A DNA stretch of 64,000 nucleotides, taken from Pseudanabaena sp. M53BS1SP1A06MG. Its GTDB lineage: Bacteria > Cyanobacteriota > Cyanobacteriia > Pseudanabaenales > Pseudanabaenaceae. The translations under genes and the position numbers were made by a program. The stretch spans positions 46,898-110,897 of the forward strand of contig JADBWH010000048.1 in the NCBI GenBank assembly GCA_020404105.1, written 5' to 3'. Positions 27,360 to 36,200 of this stretch are shown piece after piece. Every line of letters starts with the position of its first letter. The first letter of the stretch is position 1. The notes under the pieces were generated by a model. That model did not search any database and was not told the origin of the DNA. It worked only from the letters and a program-made list of their open reading frames with translations.

Positions 27360-29726
27360 CTAGGCAGCAACCAGTTCGCAAACTATGGTCTTTTGATGTG
27401 TGGTCAGTGAGGCTGTGTATTCTCCCACCAATACTTTGGCGGAGTCTTTGGCGACAAGTCCCAGCAGGTATGGCTTTTTCCTACTTTTACGGATGACTTC
27501 TATCTGATATCTACCATCTTCTTGGCGTTGAGATACAAGGATGGGAATGCAAGCATGTTCTCCATTTCCTGTCCATTTGGTGGATGCAAGTTCTCCATAC
27601 TGCGCTCCCACTATTTGCAGTCGCATCAGTTGATTGTCATGGAGGCGATCGCAGATCTCTGGTAAGAACATATTGAAGACAACGCTGGCCGTGCCATGAT
27701 CGCCGTTGTGACTGGCTTGCCACATGGCGGCGGCGCAGGTTTGTACTGTCTTTTCACCTTTCTGCCGTAGTTTATCGCCTAGTCCTTTTGCCCATTGCAC
27801 TGCGGCTCTCAGGATTTTCTTGCGGGATTCTTTCTCGCTTGATAGTTTCATTGCTTCCCTGATCTTGCTGGTGTATTCATCGCGGCGGGCGATCGCTCTT
27901 TGGTAGAGGGTTTCGCTCGGCTTAATGAATAGTTCGCGGAATTCGAGCAGGGTGCGCTCGTGCAAATCTACGGGTTGCCAGATAGCATTCACAGCTTGAA
28001 TCAGGAATGAGATTGCATCTTGGTATTCGCCACTTGCTTGCATCGGTCTTGCAGGCTGTTTACATCTCTGTTTTGAGTCGTAGTAGCTGCCATAGACTCC
28101 TGGCTGCTTGCGGTCGATTAGCCAATCTAGTTTGGGTAGGCTTTTGCCGACTTGATCGAGAAAGGTTTGATTATGGCTGAGGTCGGATTTGAGCCGATCT
28201 ACGGCGACTTGTACTTCTTGGGCTAAGCCTGCGATGTACTGATGGTTGCCTGTTGCCCATGCGGTGGCTAGGTAATAGGTGATCAGTCCAATTTGGTTTT
28301 CGGTGGATCTGAGGGCTACTTCGGCTAACGTGCCTTGCACTGGTACTTTGTCGGGTTTGTAGGTAGTGGGCTTAAGGTGGTGCTGGCGGATTTCTTGGGC
28401 GATTGCAGGCAGTTTCTGGACTGATTTCACGCAGAAGGTATCTCCATCAAAGTCCATGCCGCAATAGTCACGGGCAATGTCTGGATTGACATACATCGTT
28501 CCCTGTTGGTTGAGTCCTTTGATGTGTTTGTTGATCCAAATCTGTAGGTCATTGCGATCGCGGATGGGATAGCGGAAGCCAACATACTCGCCTTCGGGTA
28601 TTTCGGGGATACACATTTCCAACTCTCCTAGTTCGGGGCAGGGTTGTGCCATGAAGCTGGAGAAGTTGATACCGCCACTGGTAGCTAGGGTTAACCAACG
28701 TCGTCTTACTAGGTCTTCGATCTTTCGCACTACATAGGGATGTTCTAGCAGTTGTCCGTGAATGTCATGTTTAAGGATTTCCGATAGGATTTTGCCATCG
28801 GCTTCTTCTTCGTTACTTGATTCTTCTGGATCGTCTACTTTGACCCATTGCTCTGTTTGTACCAGTTGGCAGAGTTGTTTGATGTCTGATTGGGCGGCGA
28901 CTAGGGTTTCCGCTTTCTGTTGGGTGGTTGGTAACACATCTTGGGCGATCGCTTGTTGGCTAAACCATTGCCAGACGGTGTAGGAGGTTTTGACTCGCCG
29001 TTTCTGGGCGAAGTTGACGATTCCTAGTTTCAGGTTGGCGAGTTTGTGGATGCCTAGTTTTGGCTTATGTCCTTTGAAGCAGGATAGGGGCAGGATGAGG
29101 TCGATGCCTTTGGGACAGTTTAGGCTGAGTTGTAAGGTTCCTTTGGCTACCCATTGATGGGCGATTCCTGCTCGGAATTGGAATGGGGTGTTGGCTGGGA
29201 TTACAAAGTCTTGGCTTTGACGCAGTTGGTTTAGAAATTCATGGCTAATTTTGCCGTGACAGTCATCGGTACGATGTTCTTTGTCTTGAACAATCAGGAT
29301 AGTCACTCGTTCGATGCTATAGATTTTCAGGCATTCGGTCATCAGGATGGAGCCATAGTTGATTTGTCCCATGGCGCTGGGGAAATAGGTGGCAAAGGGG
29401 TTGAGTCCTTGACTGAAGAAGAAGTCTCCATGCTTTCTGGCTCCTGATGCTCCTGCTAGTTGGTATTTGTCTAGCCCTTTGGTTAAGGCGGCGATCGCTT
29501 GTTTCTTTAGGGGTGTGATGCTTTTGGCGACGATGCTGCGCTTGCTGGCGGATTTGCTGGTTTTAGCGATGCTTTCGGCTTTGGCGATCTTTTGTAAGTA
29601 GGTGGAAATGTTGCCGATGCTGAGGTTGATGTCTGGATGGAGGGCTTCGAGTAATGTGTCCCGAAATTGGATCTCGTTATCGACGATCTCTCCTGTGGCG
29701 AGGTTGGTCTTGGCGATCGTTAGCAT
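27360..29726 (-). CDS. Two-barrel RNA-polymerase-like protein, 788 residues
   Basis: A 788-residue protein that I read as a DPBB RNA-polymerase homologue. First barrel: DDCHGKIS (155-161), similar to the DG.GKIS of eukaryotic RdRPs; PFQFRAG (181-187), K195 in KGT; and SCFK with K218, like the FQIRYGG-KG and S..K elements of QDE-1-type enzymes. Second barrel: YVGFRYPIRD (R385, P387), then MYVNP and MDFDGDTF, with DFDGD at 425-429 as the metal-binding loop of RNAP beta-prime (NADFDGD). The region after it (about 440-788) is a helical part shared with the 1486-residue paralogue. ATG start. Template, product and activity are unknown. The alternative is an inactive barrel protein. Confidence 0.65.
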   Translation of the reverse strand: MLTIAKTNLATGEIVDNEIQFRDTLLEALHPDINLSIGNISTYLQKIAKAESIAKTSKSASKRSIVAKSITPLKKQAIAALTKGLDKYQLAGASGARKHGDFFFSQGLNPFATYFPSAMGQINYGSILMTECLKIYSIERVTILIVQDKEHRTDDCHGKISHEFLNQLRQSQDFVIPANTPFQFRAGIAHQWVAKGTLQLSLNCPKGIDLILPLSCFKGHKPKLGIHKLANLKLGIVNFAQKRRVKTSYTVWQWFSQQAIAQDVLPTTQQKAETLVAAQSDIKQLCQLVQTEQWVKVDDPEESSNEEEADGKILSEILKHDIHGQLLEHPYVVRKIEDLVRRRWLTLATSGGINFSSFMAQPCPELGELEMCIPEIPEGEYVGFRYPIRDRNDLQIWINKHIKGLNQQGTMYVNPDIARDYCGMDFDGDTFCVKSVQKLPAIAQEIRQHHLKPTTYKPDKVPVQGTLAEVALRSTENQIGLITYYLATAWATGNHQYIAGLAQEVQVAVDRLKSDLSHNQTFLDQVGKSLPKLDWLIDRKQPGVYGSYYDSKQRCKQPARPMQASGEYQDAISFLIQAVNAIWQPVDLHERTLLEFRELFIKPSETLYQRAIARRDEYTSKIREAMKLSSEKESRKKILRAAVQWAKGLGDKLRQKGEKTVQTCAAAMWQASHNGDHGTASVVFNMFLPEICDRLHDNQLMRLQIVGAQYGELASTKWTGNGEHACIPILVSQRQEDGRYQIEVIRKSRKKPYLLGLVAKDSAKVLVGEYTASLTTHQKTIVCELVAA

Positions 29727-29750
29727 TTGTTTGTAATCTCAAAATGATTG

Positions 29751-29784
29751 AGCAGATAGATTCAACGGTTTGAATCTATCTGCT
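29751..29784. repeat. Perfect 15-bp stem hairpin
   Basis: AGCAGATAGATTCAA, CGGT and the exact complement lie between the 146-residue gene stop (29802) and the 788-residue start (29726). It is probably a terminator, or an attenuator for the polymerase-like gene. Confidence 0.6.
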
Positions 29785-29801
29785 TTTGATTTATAGATGG
29801 G

Positions 29802-30242
29802 TTAGGCTGCTTTTCTATTCAGGTCTTGGCGATAAATAACCAATCCATTCTTTTGCAGTTCGTCAATGGTGGTGGGCTTAGATGGTAGAAAGTTGATCTT
29901 GCCTTCTTTGGTTGCCAGAATCTTGCAGCCATAATGATTTTGCAAGCGTTGGCTGACTTTCTCAATTGGCATACTGAGGTTCGTCAATGCCCAGCCCTTC
30001 TTGGCTTGATACAGCCACATCTTGTCTCTGCTGACTTGTGGTTTACGAGATTTGGGTTTATGGCTGGTTTCAACCACTGCATTGCTGGCTACCACAATCT
30101 CTTCCAGTTCCTTGACAGGAATTTGTTCGTGGACATGGATAATCAAGGCTCTGGTGGTTGCGTGTAGTTCTTCTTGACTTAGTTTGTCAATGATTTTTGT
30201 GGCTAGTTCTTCTGGGGTGTCGAATCTTAGTTGACGGGACAT
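29802..30242 (-). CDS. Hypothetical protein, 146 residues
   Basis: Soluble protein without a recognised family. The N-terminal half is alpha-helical and acidic (DTPEELATKIIDKLSQEEL). A basic linker (KPKSRKPQVSRDK) leads to a C-terminal alpha/beta part (EKVSQRLQNHYGCKIL). Upstream of the 788-residue polymerase-like gene on the same strand, separated by a hairpin. It might be an accessory or DNA-binding protein. ATG start. Confidence 0.55.
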   Translation of the reverse strand: MSRQLRFDTPEELATKIIDKLSQEELHATTRALIIHVHEQIPVKELEEIVVASNAVVETSHKPKSRKPQVSRDKMWLYQAKKGWALTNLSMPIEKVSQRLQNHYGCKILATKEGKINFLPSKPTTIDELQKNGLVIYRQDLNRKAA

Positions 30243-30324
30243 GGGTTTAGTCTCCTGACTTTATTTTTTGTGGACAAGCGTTCATGGACTTCACGCGCTA
30301 GCGTTCTTCTTCCTTCTCTCGCTT

Positions 30325-30365
30325 GTCAATGCAGATTTCATTCTTTGATAGATATCTGCATTGAC
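30325..30365. repeat. 12-bp stem hairpin
   Basis: GTCAATGCAGAT and ATCTGCATTGAC flank a 17-base loop between the 146- and 136-residue genes. It likely terminates the upstream transcript. Confidence 0.5.
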
Positions 30366-30382
30366 GGGCGTGCTTTTCTTGT

Positions 30383-30793
30383 TTAGATAGTTAGATAGAG
30401 AAGTAGTTCTTTCTTCTTCAGTTTTCGCCAGTTGGGAATTTTGCGTTCTCTAGCTAGGAATCTGAGTTCTTGAACAGTCATTTTTGTGAGAGGTTTAGTA
30501 GTAGCGCTTGCAATGATTTCTGTCTTTGCTTCTTGAACTAATTCTAGGGATGGGGCTGCTTTTGCTGAGGGTAAAGCTGCTGTTGTTTCTGGTCGTGCTT
30601 TGATGGTGGCTGGTTTCTGGACTATTGTTTCTGGTGCTTCTATCTGAGAAGTTAGCAGGGATTGATTAGTGGGTTCATTCCCTAGCAATGATAGTAGGGT
30701 GTAGATGAGGACGGTCAATAGTCCCATGATTGCTATCAGACTGATCGTGATGACGGCTTCAATTGCGGTCTTGGTTAATGGTTGGGTTTTCAT
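30383..30793 (-). CDS. Membrane-anchored protein with Rho_N/SAP-like C-terminus
   Basis: A 136-residue protein. The N-terminal TM helix (about 10-35) is followed by a disordered Thr/Ala/Pro-rich linker (about 45-95) and a C-terminal 35-residue Rho_N/SAP-like motif: MTVQELRFLARERKIPNWRK then KKKELLLYL. Such motifs bind nucleic acid. So a membrane-tethered DNA-binding role is suggested. No family name. ATG start. Confidence 0.6.
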   Translation of the reverse strand: MKTQPLTKTAIEAVITISLIAIMGLLTVLIYTLLSLLGNEPTNQSLLTSQIEAPETIVQKPATIKARPETTAALPSAKAAPSLELVQEAKTEIIASATTKPLTKMTVQELRFLARERKIPNWRKLKKKELLLYLTI

Positions 30794-30894
30794 GATTTTC
30801 CTGATAGGTACTAGTGCTTGTTACTGTTGTTGCAGGTGTTTCTAGCGATCTTTGCGGTTCCAATCGAATTTCAGCGCGATCGCTAGATTGATGT

Positions 30895-31344
30895 TTAATG
30901 TGATTCCGTTACGTTTTTTTTAGAGAAGATCTGGGGATAGTCTTCGGACAGGGTTTCCAGATGTCTTGTCGCTACTTCTCGGCAATGTTGCGGATCTGTG
31001 GTGTATTCGTTCATAGAGGCTTTAACGAAGTACTCGGCATAGGTCAGCATTTCTACGATGCTCGGATCTACTTTGGAGATTTGGTCTGGATGCTGAGCAA
31101 GGTATTCTCCTAGTTCCTGTACGCTTGCTTGTACTGCGTCGAGAAGCAGGTCTTTGATTTGGATTATCCGCTTTGTGCCATCGTTGAAAGTGATCAGTTT
31201 TGTACCGTTGCCAAAATCTGTTACTTTGGCTTGCATCGATTTGGCGAGGTCTATTTGCTGTTTGCTGGTCTTCAAACATCTCGCTCTGGAACGATATACC
31301 TGTGCCTGTGTCTTGCCTGTCATCGCGCCGATTGCTATTTTCAT
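30895..31344 (-). CDS. Hypothetical protein, 149 residues
   Basis: The frame opens at TTG 31383, but the ATG at 31344 (MKIAIGAMTGKT) is a more likely start, with AGGA eleven bases upstream. Helical, with a short beta part (NGTKLITFNDGTKRIIQIKDLL) and conserved-looking MLTYAEYFVKASMNEYT. No family recognised. Upstream of the 136- and 146-residue genes on the same strand; all three may be in one operon with the polymerase-like gene. Confidence 0.5.
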   Translation of the reverse strand: MKIAIGAMTGKTQAQVYRSRARCLKTSKQQIDLAKSMQAKVTDFGNGTKLITFNDGTKRIIQIKDLLLDAVQASVQELGEYLAQHPDQISKVDPSIVEMLTYAEYFVKASMNEYTTDPQHCREVATRHLETLSEDYPQIFSKKNVTESH

Positions 31345-31551
31345 GGTAGTTTTTCCTACTACGTCTCTGGTCACGAACTTCAAGCGTAAGCGCTCTTACT
31401 GCTTTTGAGTAGGGGAGGACGTAGCCACATTGTCAGTGGCTCGTTAATCTAAAAAGATGCGTTGAGTAACTATCTTTGCCAAAGTCTTGCTTGGCAACTT
31501 TGGTGATTAATCAAAATCGGATTTGCGATGTATATTTAGCTGTAATTAACC

Positions 31552-32367
31552 ATGAGTTTTTTAATGGCAAGACTATCGGAAATTCATCCAGTTTTCTATC
31601 ATTTGCGTGTTCAACAAAAGCGAATTGTTCGCCATGCATCGGATTTATTGACTATAAAAAAATTTGCCACTGAGCGATCGCCTGATAATCTTCTATATAA
31701 GTGTAAATCCCACAAATCTCTACTGCGGAGAAAACTGGGAACTGCAGATCCAGTTTTGCAAGAAGGTAAGGTAATTAATTTACAAATTGCTCATCAGACT
31801 ATCGATGGGATTTTAATCAAACCCCATGAGACTTTTTCCTTTTGGAAGTTATTAGGAAAAACGACTTCTGAAAAAGGATATGTAGAAGGACTACAGTTAT
31901 CGCGGGGTGAAGTAAAAACTGGCATCGGCGGAGGGCTTTGTCAATTAGCCAATCTCCTCTATTGGTTAGCTTTGCACAGCCCTTTAGAAGTTGTGGAACG
32001 ACATCATCATAGTTTCGATCCATTCCCAGATGATCGGCGAGTATTGCCCTTTGGCAGTGGAGCTAGCGTATTTTACAATTATGTAGATCTGCGATTTTAT
32101 AATCCGACTGATCTCACATTTCAAATTGGAGTTTGGTTAACGGAAGATCATTTAAATGGTTCAATCTATTCGGATCGAGAATGGATGTATACCTATCATA
32201 TTGTCGAAAAGAATCATCGTTTCTTACAGCAAGACGGTAAAAATTATCGTGAGAATGAAATTTGGCGAAAAGTATTTGATCGCCGTAGTGGAGAACTTGT
32301 AAAAGAAGAAATGGCGATCAAGAATTTCTCAGAAGTGAAATATCCGCTTACCGAGTTAGGGGATTAA
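31552..32367 (+). CDS. VanW-family protein
   Basis: A 271-residue protein matching the VanW family: NLQIAHQTIDGILIKPHETF, FSFWKLLGKT, GIGGGLCQLANLLYWLAL, and DLRFYNPTDLTFQI. These VanW repeats sit in the usual order. VanW proteins occur in some vancomycin clusters and many other bacteria, with unknown molecular function. It is the only plus-strand gene in this part and may be a passenger. Start ATG 31552, though the ATG at 31564 is also possible. An upstream ORF at 31476 is not needed. Confidence 0.85.
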   Translation: MSFLMARLSEIHPVFYHLRVQQKRIVRHASDLLTIKKFATERSPDNLLYKCKSHKSLLRRKLGTADPVLQEGKVINLQIAHQTIDGILIKPHETFSFWKLLGKTTSEKGYVEGLQLSRGEVKTGIGGGLCQLANLLYWLALHSPLEVVERHHHSFDPFPDDRRVLPFGSGASVFYNYVDLRFYNPTDLTFQIGVWLTEDHLNGSIYSDREWMYTYHIVEKNHRFLQQDGKNYRENEIWRKVFDRRSGELVKEEMAIKNFSEVKYPLTELGD

Positions 32368-32378
32368 GTAGCAGCCAC

Positions 32379-32804
32379 TTATACCATTGAAGACTTCGGG
32401 CGCAATTCAAACAAAGATCTCGATCTGTAAAAACACACATCAAACTCTAGGAAAAAATTCATCCGCCCCAATAAGATTGGCACATCATCTGTTTGGCTCC
32501 ATGCAAATACTAAGGTTACTGGATGAAAATCACCAATTTGTGCAGACAATACTAAACCCTTTGCCTCAACTGTTGCCAGATTGCCAGCTAATTGCACAGA
32601 AAAATTTTGCTCTTCCCAAATCGCACCCAAATCACGTCCCACTGAATACGGCAAGACATTAACACTAGCACCAGTATCCAAAAGACCAGACACAACGATC
32701 GAGTTTTGCCCATAAGTCAAGATCAGAGGCAAGTTTGGTACTACATCGACATCACCATAAATATCCTTTGCCTCTAAAAATGGGAAACGCTGAGCCTCAA
32801 TCAT
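32379..32804 (-). CDS. Retropepsin-like aspartyl protease family protein
   Basis: A 141-residue protein with one aspartyl protease half: SGLLDTGASVNVLPYSVGRDLG, in which DTGAS is the catalytic signature of retroviral-type pepsins. Later LGRMNFF corresponds to the second conserved part. Such proteins need to dimerise. The start overlaps the 78-residue upstream gene stop by eight bases, so the two are translationally coupled. Substrate unknown. Confidence 0.75.
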   Translation of the reverse strand: MIEAQRFPFLEAKDIYGDVDVVPNLPLILTYGQNSIVVSGLLDTGASVNVLPYSVGRDLGAIWEEQNFSVQLAGNLATVEAKGLVLSAQIGDFHPVTLVFAWSQTDDVPILLGRMNFFLEFDVCFYRSRSLFELRPKSSMV

Positions 32805-33033
32805 GGCTTTGTTTTTGCTTGTTTTCTTCTAATAATGTTGCTAGGGTTTGCGCCGCTTTGTGCGAATTTAAGGGTGTGACAACTTGGTAAGTTTTTCCAG
32901 CTTGCAATAATGACAGATCGGGCTTTGGTTGCGAATAACGATGCTTAAGAAATTGAATAAAATCAACCAACAAATTCTGAGCCTCTTCGGGCAAAGTATC
33001 AATATCTTGATGGACTTGTTCGAGTTGAATCAT
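32797..33033 (-). CDS. DUF2281-like small protein
   Basis: A 78-residue protein resembling the DUF2281 group: LEQVHQDIDTLPEEAQNLLV then DFIQFLKHR. Often found as an antitoxin-like partner in cyanobacteria. It is translationally coupled to the retropepsin-like protein. A toxin-antitoxin-like function is possible but not shown. Confidence 0.65.
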   Translation of the reverse strand: MIQLEQVHQDIDTLPEEAQNLLVDFIQFLKHRYSQPKPDLSLLQAGKTYQVVTPLNSHKAAQTLATLLEENKQKQSHD

Positions 33034-33221
33034 AGTTTTACCTCAATTTATGAGCAAGCTTCTCACTTATTTCGATCATCATACAACCTCATAACTCCCC
33101 CCATTCGCTTTAAATCCCGATCCACTTTAACTTTTGCTTTATTTATTTTGCTTGGCGCGTTGCTTGATTCAACAAATATACAAAATTACCAATGCTTTGT
33201 CTGTGGGTTAATTTCTTGTAA

Positions 33222-36200
33222 TCATCTCTGTTCCTGTTTTTGCTTTTGACTTTCGGCAATTACTTTAAGGGCGAGATCAACGTTCTTGGCATCTTTGACG
33301 GTGACTTGATTTTGGGTGATTTCTAATCCTTGCTGTACCAGTAGAGGCGCATATTTGATTGAGCCTTCTGTTACGGTTTTGGATTCTAAGGTCAGGGTGT
33401 CTGTGGTCTGTTCCCAAGTAGCTCGGTATTTGCCTTCATTTCCCTTACGTTCAAATACCAGTTGCCCGTCTTGTTGTTCGATATAATCACTCTTCACCGC
33501 TAAGATCTCTCGCCACTGCGAGGCTACTTGTTTAGCTAACATCTCGCTATCTCTGGACATAGCAAGGGTTGCTTTTTCGGTTATGCTCTCGCCTTCTATC
33601 AGTTCTTGGATGCGATTAATATAGTTTTCACTTTTATCGAGATACTGGGCGATTTGTCTCCATTCTTCTAGTTTCTGGATATCGGTAACTATGGAATTAG
33701 TTTGCTTCTCTAGTGATGGGAATGGCACAATCTTGCCGTCGATATAATCTCCCAATGGTTCAAAGTGCAGTCCCCATGTATTGCGATGTCCTTGAAAGGT
33801 CTGCAATTCTTTGGCTCCATGCTTTTCCATTCCTGTCCATTGTTTCTGATACTCCGTATCGCTCAGCATTTCCTGTGTGATTTGGTATTGCTTGCCCACC
33901 CGCAGGGCGACTTGCTGCTTTCCTGCATAGGCGATCGCTATGTCTCCTTCTTTAAATCCATAGGCGGCGTAGGGTTCGTACCTCCGTGTCGTATGACATC
34001 TACCATGTCCGCGCATGGCTTCGATACAGGTGTTGACTGGTAATGGGTTGGCTTCTCCATGCATTTTGAGGGGATAAACCATTTGGATGGGTTTGCCTGT
34101 AATTTTTACTGGCTGTTCTGGCTGTTCTGGCTGTTCTGACTTGGGTTGGCTTTCTATTTGACTGAGGGGATTCGCTTTAGTATTAGGTTGAGTGTTTGAC
34201 TGTACGTTCTGTGGTTCTTGTTCTATCGGTAGTTTTGACTGCGGTAGGGTTGGCGATGAAGGTGCGGTAAGGGCTTCGCGATCTCGCTCTGGGTCATATT
34301 TCACGCCTATCATGGCGAGATTTTTCCACGACATTTCAATTAAGCTTGCTTTTACGGCTTGCCCTTCGTAGAGATAGGTAATCCCGTTGATTCTGCCTCC
34401 TATCTGCACTTGCGCTTTTAAGCCCACGTTTTCATCGGCAAGCTTTGACACAAATTCAGTCATTGTTGGCTGATTGTCAGCAGCTTTGGTGATCGCTTCT
34501 TTTAAGTGCGGCGCAATGGCATCAAGGTTAATGGCTGCTTTGACTCGTTCGGGGGATAGTCCATGCCAGATTTCGGGTAGTTTGACTGTGCTTTTAGCGA
34601 TCGCAAAGTCTGCGTCTTTTTTGCTGGCGGATAGATTGATATTTGCGGTGAATTCTGTGCCAATGGGCATATAGGCTGCGTCACTGTGGACAACACCAAT
34701 ATTTTTCCATTGCTCTTGTTCACGTACTTGAATTACTCTCTTGTCATAAATTGGACTCTCAGGATTTGATTCAATTGCTAGTCGGCAATTGACTAATTCG
34801 TTGGGCTGCCATTGTTTATCTTTTAGTTCGTTACTGTCGTATTGCAAGCCGATGACTTTGACTTTATCAACTTGGAGTTCTTGCAGTTGTGTGGTCACGA
34901 TTTCGGTGAACATCTTGGCAGCGATCGCTCTGTTGTTGTTATGCCACAGGGCGGCGGCTCGGCTTTCGCGTTCGTTTTCTGGGATGGCAGCGCTTTGCGC
35001 TTCTAGGTACTTTTCGGCTGTGGCGAACAGGTCTTTGACATCGTTTCTGGAGATGCCAAGGTTAAAGTCGAGTTTTAAGTTCGCTAATACTTTGCCATCT
35101 TCTAGGGTCTTTCCATATTTTTTGATTGTCTCTGGCGAGATTAGTCCGATATCAACTTTGGTTTCTTCATCAAGGATGGCTACAGCTTTGTAGGGATAGT
35201 TGCTTTTAGTTTTCCAGTCTTTGTTTTGGGCGATCTGTATATCTACGCTTTCCCCTTGTTTTGCCATGTCCCACATTGGTGATTTGCCTTCTGGATCTGC
35301 TTGGCTGGGACTGACGATTTCGATGATGTTTCCTTTGGGGGAGGTGGCGACAATCGCGATTTCTTCTTCATGTTCTAGGCGATTGCGGGTGGCGACGGCT
35401 TTGGCGATTTGATGGCTATATTCTGTGGAGATCTCTTTTGCCCATGTTGTATATTCAGGATTGAGTTTGTCTTTGGGCATTAGATGATCGAATCGGTTGT
35501 AGTTGCGATCGCCTATTAGTTTGTATTCATGATGAATTTGATTGGCTTGCTCTACCATCCAACCCACGGGATCTTGAGTATTGGTTTTCAGTCCATGATT
35601 GCCTAGATAGGCTTGGGTATTGTCCTTGTCTTTAATCCATTCCACTTCTTTGAATTTGCCTATTTTTTGACAAAATTCAAATTCCTGTTCGTCAACTTTT
35701 CTCGCACTTTTGGGTGTATCAACAGCTCGTTGGAGGTTGACTGCGGTTAGGGTTTCTAAGTCCCAGAGTAAACGCTCGGTTTTGCCTAAGCCTGCTGCTA
35801 TTACTTTTTCTGGTTGAGTGCTATGTGGGACTTTTTGGGCGATTTCCCTAATTTCGCTAATGCGCGATCGCCAGTCATCGTTGAGAATTTTAAATTTATG
35901 TTTGTCACTCAGATCTTCGGCTAGTACTTTTTGAAAGTGGTTGCCAATATTCTGTAAGTAGCTGGCTCTGTCATCTGGGGCGATATTTTGCGTATCCCAA
36001 CGCAGGGCTTCTAGCCTCATACCAAGATTGGCGACTTTGCCTGTGGGGTTATCGGCAGCATTGATGGAGGCACTGGCTAAGTTCGGAAATCCATGCTCTC
36101 GGTCGCGGGGAATTTTCTTTTCTTTTTCGACCTGTACGGGTTTGTTTTCAGGTAGGTTCTTGGTGATTATTTCTTGGATCAGGGTGGGATACTGCTCGAT

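Noticed and set aside
31476..31673. An ORF overlapping the VanW gene start.
   Set aside because: It is in another frame of the VanW gene; the VanW frame has clear family motifs.
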